Source of the DNA: Sphagnum compactum
Lineage: Eukaryota; Bryophyta; Sphagnopsida; Sphagnales
DNA length: 64,000 nt
Assembly: GCA_965153455.1 (NCBI GenBank)
Contig: OZ234501.1
Span: 3,162,001 to 3,226,000 of the forward strand
Direction: 5' to 3'
The notes under the pieces are model-generated. The model worked only from the letters and a program-made list of their open reading frames with translations. It ran no database searches and was not told the DNA's origin. Position 1 is the stretch's first letter. Each line of letters starts with the position of its first letter. Shown one piece after another: positions 56,358 through 64,000 of the stretch. Both the position numbers and the translations under genes were made by a program.

Positions 56358-59300
56358 ATAACAGTACAATTACGGTTGGGGTACCATGACGTACACAAGA
56401 CTGTATTGTGTCCTAAGTCTTGAGTTCGAAATCTTGAAGCCAAATCATGTTTGAGATGTGAAAAAATGAAAGGATGCCATGTATGTTTAATCATTCAACC
56501 AAAAAGTGCTCCAAAATTTTAAAACAATCAATTAAACAAATTTTGGATGTCTTGTTGAAGCATAAACTATAAAGGAACGTAGGACTTTAAGACATTTCCA
56601 AAATGATAATCTTTCATTTGGAGTGCCAAAATCTTAGTAAATTTTTTTTTAAAAGGTATTTTTTTAAAAATCCACATCTCCTATACTTCCCCCCAAACCT
56701 TTGGAATGTAAAATATTTATTAATAAAATTAATAAAATTGTCTTTATTAATGTAGCCCTTTTGACAAAAAAAAATCAAGATTCTAGTATCAATTCCAAAA
56801 AATTTGGTTGTTAATATTGCCAAAATTTTATGCCATCATGTAGAACATACTTTATTTGATTTGTGATTAAAATATGAATCAATTTGAACAAATATTGCTA
56901 TTCCTATTGATCCTTTCTCAATAAAACTGCGTAGTGGGATAACAATCCTGAAATGTGTTTTAGGACATTTAAAATAACCACTCTCCTTGGAAAACACAAT
57001 AGCATATTTCGCAAGTTGTCAAAAGCTCTCCATGTTCTTTCAATTCATTGTTGCTTCTCCCAATATAATGATATTAAGAAAGTAAATAGTAGGCGCAACA
57101 ATCCAATTTTCATTCAATATCCCATAATATGCGGCATTCATAGTCATGAGATGCTATATAATTTGGAATAACAAGAAAACCCAATAACATAATTTGTATC
57201 CTTATGACATAGTCGTATTCCGAAACAAGATTATTTTCATCACACACAATACGACATTTATTAAATAAGACATAACAGAAAAGAAAAAAACTTTGTTTAC
57301 GATTAAAAGTCCAACATGAAATCCTTTCTCAATAATATCCATAGATTTTTCCAACAATGTGTAAAAATGTGATTCACAAAAAATGAATTCTAGTTCCTAC
57401 TTAATTGGGAGATGCTTCTTTAGAAATTCTAAATTGAAGAAGATGTAGGATAATATAAAAGATGGGTATATGTTGATGTTTGATTAACACTAATTCAACC
57501 AATGATTCAACAAATAAATTTAAAACCCAAGTCCTATATTTTCTATAGATTAATCAATAAAAAAAACTATTACACATATAATAAATTTCGTAGTGGGGAA
57601 AATTATTTGGGAAAAACTTATCAGGTCAAAATAAATAAGAACTATATAGTAATTTATTAAGATAGGATAATCAAATATATCAAGAAGCAAGTTTGGGATA
57701 CATATTTAATAAATTGAACTATACAAATTAAACCACATGGGATCAAAAACAAACATCATAATCCATAAAAATAAGTTTTTAGTTCCAAAAGCAACATAAC
57801 GTAATAAATGAAAAAGGGTAAGCTTAAAAAATTTAGAGGGTTGTAATGAATATTGATGGAATATTGTTTAAGATCTTTCCTAACATTTCCACAAAATAAA
57901 CATAATTCTAGAAGTATACACTAGATTCTAATTTTAAAAATATATTATCATATATAGTAAACTTTAGTTGAAATGGATGTAATATGAGCAAGTTAATGAT
58001 AGATAGGTGAAAATGTTTACTAAATCATCCATAATAGCTTAAATTAGACTAATTTTCAATTAAGTTAAATTACAACCAATTTAAATTCAAGAATTATACT
58101 TAATCTTTTACAAAGGGTTTATATATATACCATTTAGAATATGAAATTTTTTTTGAACAAAAAATTAATGAAGGGTGAAAATTTTAAAAAAATAGAAAAT
58201 AGGGATATAATTGAAATGAAGATTGTTAAAGATTATACAATACCCTCATAATCCACATGAAATTCAACATAGATGCATTAAATTAACTATTTAGGAATTA
58301 AGAAGTAAATAATTTGGTCACAAATTAACCTAATCCAAATGTAATTTTTTTAACAATTATATATTTGTAAAATAGACACATTTATGGGATATTATATAGC
58401 TAATAAAATCTCAACAATCAGCTACTTTTTGGAATCCTCTTATAAGTTTCGATTGATAAAACAATAAAAAAAAATTATTGACAACTGAGAATTGTAGGAA
58501 ACAGAGGTGGATATGATATACATATATATATATATATATGTATGTATGTCTTATAGTGTAAAAGATTGAATTTAACAGAGTGGTACCCAACTTAAATATT
58601 GAAAAATTCATTAAGTTATTTTAAAATTTCCACAATTTTAAAAAGGGTGAGGGATCAATGAAATGATATATATTAAATTAGTTATTTTGGAAATTTTAAT
58701 TTTAATTTAATGACAATATGTTCAAAATGTATTGATTTAAATAGGAAATATATTTGTAAAATAAAGACATTTAAAGGATACATATATTGAAATTAAAGCC
58801 TTGTTCACCAATTATTTATGATTCTTTCCATGAGGTCCAAAAAAACTTACAAGGGTATTATTTCCAATTTATAACAATAGGAAACAAAGTGGCATTCAAG
58901 TGATATATATCCATCAATGTGTTGTAGACTGCAATTACCTGATAATTAACTAAATCAAATATTGAAAAGTTGTTTGCGAAATTAATATTGTATTCACTCA
59001 CAAGTTCCAATTATATGGTATTAGGTCTAAATTCAAACATTTCATTTATTTGGAAAACAAAAAATTGTGGGATCTAAAATTTCAATCAAGGAATAAGTAT
59101 GTAAGGGATATCAAATCAATTACCTACTAAATGCAATTAAGAATAGGGACCTAAACCTCCAAAAGTGGGTGGACTATAGATAAGTAGTTGCCGAATGGGC
59201 TTGCATAATTTTATTATTTATAATGAACAATTGGCGACATCCGATTACACCAAAGACGGTTTAATTTTCTTTTCGTTATGTTCTATTTTTCAAATGTAGG

Positions 59301-59884
59301 AGTCGACAAACCTTGGAGAAAGCACAAGAAGCCCAAGGTGTCGGAGATGGAAAACAAGCTTCAAGTGGGCAAATCCAAACAGAGGAAGAAATAAATGAAA
59401 ATGCAACTACACCAAAAAATTGAAGTGACAAATGACATGTGGCAAAACTTATTTGCCGAAAATGGACTAGAAAACTCATTGTCCAACCGAAAAGGGGAGG
59501 TCTGTTCTTGAATAGTTTTTGGCCGAAAAAAAAATCCAATATTGACGAGAATTTGTATTTCCCTTGTGGAACCTATTTGTTTTTAATTGAGATTTTTTTT
59601 TCAAGCATTCGGCCATTGATCGAGCTCCAAAAAATTGGAACTCCACCTATGTTCAAGAACAAAAAACATGTTCTTGAATAAATTTTGGCCGAAAACAAAA
59701 GTTATGCAAAGTTTTGAGTATACGGACTTGCGGAATCTTTTAGATCTTTTGTGGAACTTTTGGATGATATTTCAAGAAGTGATTATTATAAACCCTAATT
59801 TCTTTCTCCACAATATATATCCTGTTTTAATTCATTTAGATTGTGGAGGGAGCAAGCAAGCAAGCACAAGAAACATGGTTAATT
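56358..59884. other. AT-rich intergenic sequence, no gene recognised
   Basis: About 75 percent A+T by eye, with only short frames. A phrase containing GTTCTTGAATA-TTTTGGCCGAAAA occurs at about 59502 and 59668. I recognise no transposon protein. Confidence 0.4.
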
Positions 59885-60085
59885 TTAGCTTGATTTAATT
59901 TAGCCATAAATATTTTAGCCTAATAAATTTAGCCATGGTTAATTTTAGCCATGATTATTTTAGCCTAAATTAGTTTAATTATGGTTAGTTTAGCCTAATT
60001 TAATTTAGCCATGGTTAGTTTAACTTTTTTGTTTATGTAGCCTAGGTTAGTTTAGCCATGGTTATTTTAGTTTAGGTTAGCCTAA
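59885..60085 (+). repeat. TTTAGCC-rich degenerate tandem repeat
   Basis: TTTAGCC and its neighbours (TAATTTAGCCATGGTTA, TTTAGCCTAAATTAGTTTA) recur about ten times in 200 bases without a strict period. It is non-coding. Confidence 0.7.
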
Positions 60086-60363
60086 GTTATCATGGGGTTA
60101 ACCTTTATATTAGAGGCATATAATATCATTATACATAGCCTATGTAGATATATTAAGTATAATAATTTAAGTATGTATAAATTTAGGCCATCATTTTTTT
60201 GACACGTATCCATGTTGTACACATTTAGTTGCACGTTAATTGCACACACAACCGTATGGTTGAAAAATTATACAATACCAAATTTATAGTTGCAAACATG
60301 ATCGAGATAGTTACAATCGACAACCAGTTGCATGCCAGTTGCATAGTGACTGGTTGCAAGTGA

Positions 60364-61390
60364 CAAGATTTCTAGTAGTGGCATTCCCCTTTGCAAAATG
60401 ATATCCATGCCTGTGATGAGACCAACCTTGAAAATTGATGTGCTGAAGATGGAACATGCCTTCCATATGGGATACATGGAGGGTGATAAACTTTTCTATG
60501 TGTCTACCACAAACTGGCAAAGGGAAGAAGTTATTGTGGACGTTTATGAAGAGGGTTGGGATCAACATTAGAAGGTTATTAATGATGAATTTGGGGTCTT
60601 TTTTTAAAGGAGACCCAGATCTCTCCAAGTTTTAGGACATATGTTCCATGTGTGGGATGGAAATCATCGTCTCTAGGCATGGATACCATATATCACTCAG
60701 GTACACCCTGATGATGCAGATTGGCACATTTGTGTTGATTCCATTTTGTTGGACACAACAAGAGGACTAGTGGAGCTCCTCATAACCATGACTAACCTCA
60801 ATAGGTAAACATTTTTTTCCTCATGTTACCTGAGCTCATTTGATTATACATGTACATGTCCCTCACACCTTGCTCATTATGTTTTTGTTTAATGTGCAAG
60901 TTAGTTGAGTTGGATCATATCAAGCCCAACCTTGTGCATGATATTTTCAAAATCTAAACCATTGAAAATGTTTCTCTATAGCAGTTCAAGGATGTTGTAT
61001 CCCCTGACATGTACAAGAAATGTGAAAATAAATCTTGCAAGACCTAGTATTCATTGACAATGGAGGCATTTTTTGAGTACATGTACAAGGTAACAATAAC
61101 AATCTTTCAACTTCACTTGAATTCTTCTTCTCAATACAACATTCATGTCTTCTGCATTCAAAATTCTCTTACTTTTTCTACACACATAGAGCTTTTTGCA
61201 GTAGCCGTTGTTGTTGTCAAGTTGTATTATGAAGAGGTGCCGAACCCAAGCTAAAGGTTGGCATCTAAAATGCAAATGCTCATGGAGAAAGCAATGGATT
61301 AAATTAGGAAGGAGCACATGACAGCATTTTCCAAGCATCTTCCATTTTGTGATCCTTCATTGGGTCCAGAGTTCTTTCACTACTAAGAAA
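60364..61390 (+). pseudogene. Broken gene of an unidentified protein
   Basis: The plus strand keeps a protein-like sequence across about 1 kb with several stops. Segment a (60364-60804): LKIDVLKMEHAFHMGYMEGD, KLFYVSTTNWQREEVIVDVY, GHMFHVWDGNHRL, TQVHPDDADWHICVDSI, GLVELLITMTNLN. Segment b (60901-61089): LVELDHIKPNLVHDIFK, QFKDVVSPDMYKK, MEAFFEYMYK. Segment c (61202-61390): AVVVVKLYYEEVPNPS, KMQMLMEKAMD, FSKHLPFCDPSLGPEFF. Segments a/b and b/c are separated by GT...AG stretches that could be introns, although phases no longer match exactly. I do not recognise the family; the WDGNHRL phrase suggests a nuclease-like ParB fold only by loose resemblance. It is a genomic, not reverse-transcribed, copy. 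Confidence 0.55.
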
Positions 61391-61426
61391 CCAGGTCAGC
61401 TTGCGCCACTACACACTTCCGTTCAA

Positions 61427-61640
61427 ATCCAATTTCAGTGGAATTGGACTCATGCCATTCCACCATATGTTGATTGTAGTGAAAAGGAATGTGACAATGC
61501 CACCTTCTTGACTACCTAAATGGAATGGGATTCATGCCATTCCATTGTGCAATGGTTGTAGTGGAAGAGAATATGATAATGCCACCTTTTTTATTGCCTA
61601 AGTGGAATGGGAGTTGTGCCATTCCATGGTAGCAAGAAAG
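61427..61640 (+). repeat. Tandem repeat of about 85 bp (GGAATGGGA-CATGCCATTCCA)
   Basis: Units begin AGTGGAATTGGACTCATGCC, AATGGAATGGGATTCATGCC and AGTGGAATGGGAGTTGTGCC. The first two are followed by CATTCCA, a GTTG-TTGTAGTG phrase and ATGCCACCTT. Two full units and a partial third are visible. Confidence 0.65.
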
Positions 61641-64000
61641 TTGGATTTCACACATTTGTATGAGGTGAAAAATTAGACCTAAAAATTAAATCAAAGTTCA
61701 AAATAGCAAACTTTGAGTACTCAAAACAATTTAGAACATTGAAAATGTACAACATGAAAAGGCAATGGGTTGAAAAAACAGTGGAAAAATTTCAAGAAAA
61801 CACCAACAAGAATATTAAAAAAAAGTTTCAATGAAACACCAAAACTCAATTCATATTTATTTCAAGCACATTTTCTCTCACGTACACATAATGTAACTAA
61901 ACAAAACATTTCACCTTTAAAATCAGGCTAAAAATAATCACAACAATGTTGTATTTCCTCATCCAAATATACGTTTTTGATCCAAAAACACTGGGTATTC
62001 AGTTTGCCATGTTTGCTTACTACCACATTTTGCATATAAGTCAAATAAGTTACAACCAACAAAGAAATTTAAATCCTATCCATTTTCAATGGTTTGGAGA
62101 GTTGTCCAAACATACATGTCTTGATTTTCAAGTGCATTTAAGTTGACCCATGCTTTCCACACCTCCATGGCAACAAGAAAGTCAAGTTTCACACATCTGT
62201 ATATGGTGAAAAATTAGACCTAAAAACTAAATCAAAGTTCAAAACAACAAACTTTGAGTACTCAAAAAAAATTAGAACATTGAAAATGTACAATATGAAA
62301 AGGCAATAGCTTGAGAAACCAAATGGAAAAGCTTCAAGAAAGTAACAACAAAAATATTAAAAAAGAACTTCAATGAAACACCAAAACTCAACTCTATGTG
62401 TCATGGCCAAAAGGAGGCACAAAGTTGGAAGGAAGTTTTGGAAAATGAATTTGAACTCACATTGTACAAGGTATGTTATTTCATGTATACTAATATACCT
62501 AGTACTTAGTATACAAAAATATATTGTTTCATAGATGAGGTATTATGTTTCAAGTACACTAATATGTCAAATATATCTAGAACAATACTATTATGTTTGA
62601 AACATTATAATTATATGCATTGTATTTTAATTTTATATTAGGCATACAAGTAAAGGTATTTGTATACTATGTACATACTATATATAACTATTGATACTTA
62701 TTTAGTGTTTCAAATATACAAATGTTTGAATGATACAAAATACTAGATACATAATGTATTATTTTGGGTAAAAGCGTATACTAGATACTAATACACACTT
62801 GAAATGCTATACTTTACACATGAATTCAAATTCAATTTTTCCCTCCATAATTTCCTTCCAATTTTTGTGCTTCCTTTTGGTAGTACCCCATAGAGTTGGG
62901 CTTTCGTGTTTCATTGAAGTTTTTTTTAAAAATATTTTTTTGGTTATTTTCTTAAAGCTTTTCCACTTGTTTTTTCAAGTTATTGCCTTTTCATATATTG
63001 TATCTTTTCAATGTTCTAAATTTTTTTGAGTACTCAAAGTTTGATGTTTTGAACTTTGATTTAATTTTTAAGTCTAATTTTTCACCACATACAGATGTGT
63101 GAAACCCAACTTTCTTGTTGCCATGGAGGTGTGGAAAACATGGGTCAACTTAGATGCACTTGAAGATCAAGACATGTATGTTTGAACAACTCTCCAAACC
63201 ATTGCAAATGGATGGGATTCAAATTTCTTTGCTAATTGTAACTTGTTTGATTTATATGCAAACTATGGCAGTAAGCAAACATGGCAAACTAATTACCCAT
63301 TGTCTTTGGATCAAAAAACTTATCTTTCAATGAAGAAATACAACATTGTTGTGATTATTTTCAGCCTAATTTTGAAGGTGAAATGAGCTGTTTGTTCAAT
63401 TATGTGTACATGAGAGAGAATGTGAATGAAAGAAATATGAATTGAGTTTTGGTGTTTCATTGAAGCTTTTAAAAACTATTTTTGTTGGTGTTTTCTTGAA
63501 GTTTTTTCGTTGTTTTTTCAAGTTATTACCTTTTCATATTATATTTTTTCAATGTTGTACATTTTTTTGAGTATTCAAAACTTGTTGTTTTGAACTCTAA
63601 TTTAGTTTTTAAGTCTAATTTTCCATCACACACAATTGTGTGAAATCCAATTTTCTTGCAATCATGGATGTGTTGAATATGTGTGTCATGCACTTGTAAA
63701 TTTAAATAAGTACGTTTGAACAACTCTCCAAGCCATTGAAAATGGATGGGATTCACATTTCTTTGTTGGGTGTAGCTTGTTTGAATTTTAGGCAAAATGT
63801 GGGAGCAAGAAAGCATGGCAAAATGATTATCCATTGTTTTTGTCTCAAAACCATATCTTTGGATGAAGAAATACAACATTGTTGTCATTATTTTCAATTT
63901 TGATTTTGAAAGTGAAATGAATTGTTTAGTTCCATTATGTGTACATGAGAAAGAACGTGCTTGAAAGGAATATGAATTGAGTTTTGGTGTTTCATTGAAG
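61632..64000. repeat. Long inverted-repeat structure built from a 530-bp unit
   Basis: The unit starting AGCAAGAAAGTTGGATTTCA and containing GGTGAAAAATTAGACCTAAA recurs at 61632 and, as a partial second copy, at about 62166. Its reverse complement appears in the right half, including TTAAGTCTAATTTTTCACCA near 63070 and a further copy near 63608. The two halves meet around 62620, where CACAAAGTTGGAAGGAAG (about 62418) pairs with CTTCCAATTTTTGTG (about 62855). Total about 2.37 kb inside the window, and the structure probably continues past it. No gene is supported. Confidence 0.75.

Overview
The window looks like nuclear DNA of a land plant with a large, repeat-rich genome. The reasons are long GT-AG introns, about 64 kb with only two intact-looking protein genes, nuclear copies of plant mitochondrial genes, and layers of decayed transposons. 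The atp6 and atp1 mitochondrial fragments carry residues that I associate with bryophytes and other non-flowering plants rather than flowering plants (my impression, not a search). A gymnosperm, fern or similar plant is therefore possible, but the sequence alone does not fix the species.

Layout. 0-8 kb: a minus-strand gene for a secreted leucine-rich-repeat protein with a Gly/Asn linker and a GPI-like tail (1591-2538), a Tourist-type MITE (5985-6179), small duplications and an exon-like ORF. 8-15 kb: an eight-exon plus-strand gene for a multi-Myb protein resembling RNA polymerase I termination factors (8420-14814), with telo-box motifs upstream and a hAT-type MITE in its 3.2 kb sixth intron. 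16-31 kb: repeats, a two-exon remnant of the AAA ATPase VPS4/SKD1 (21534-22190), mitochondrial atp6 (+) and atp1 (-) fragments (23061-25440), and two inverted copies of a MITE family (27748-28692 and 30301-30670).

31-44 kb: a five-to-six-unit 57-bp coding-type repeat, then a pogo-like DDE transposase pseudogene in a single frame with seven stops and two catalytic Asp to Asn changes (32790-33971), then minisatellites and tandem duplications. 44-51 kb: AT-rich sequence with a 540-bp fold-back and a related direct copy, and a degraded LINE-like ORF1. 51.5-56.4 kb: a minus-strand Ty3/gypsy retrotransposon with one recognisable LTR and PBS, a 644-bp TA-flanked MITE inserted at the protease end, and an apparent in-place inversion of about 280 bp inside the reverse-transcriptase domain. 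56.4-64 kb: AT-rich sequence, TTTAGCC-rich repeats, an unidentified broken gene (60364-61390), and a long inverted-repeat structure that runs off the window end.

The two intact genes have no obvious functional link. One product probably acts at the cell surface and the other in the nucleolus or nucleus. Most of the remaining structure records transposition, organelle-DNA transfer and mutational decay. I saw no tRNA, rRNA or CRISPR features and no coherent undescribed gene system. The observations most worth checking are the reverse-transcriptase inversion, the 19-residue repeat next to the pogo transposase, the unidentified gene at 60.4 kb and the terminal long inverted repeat.
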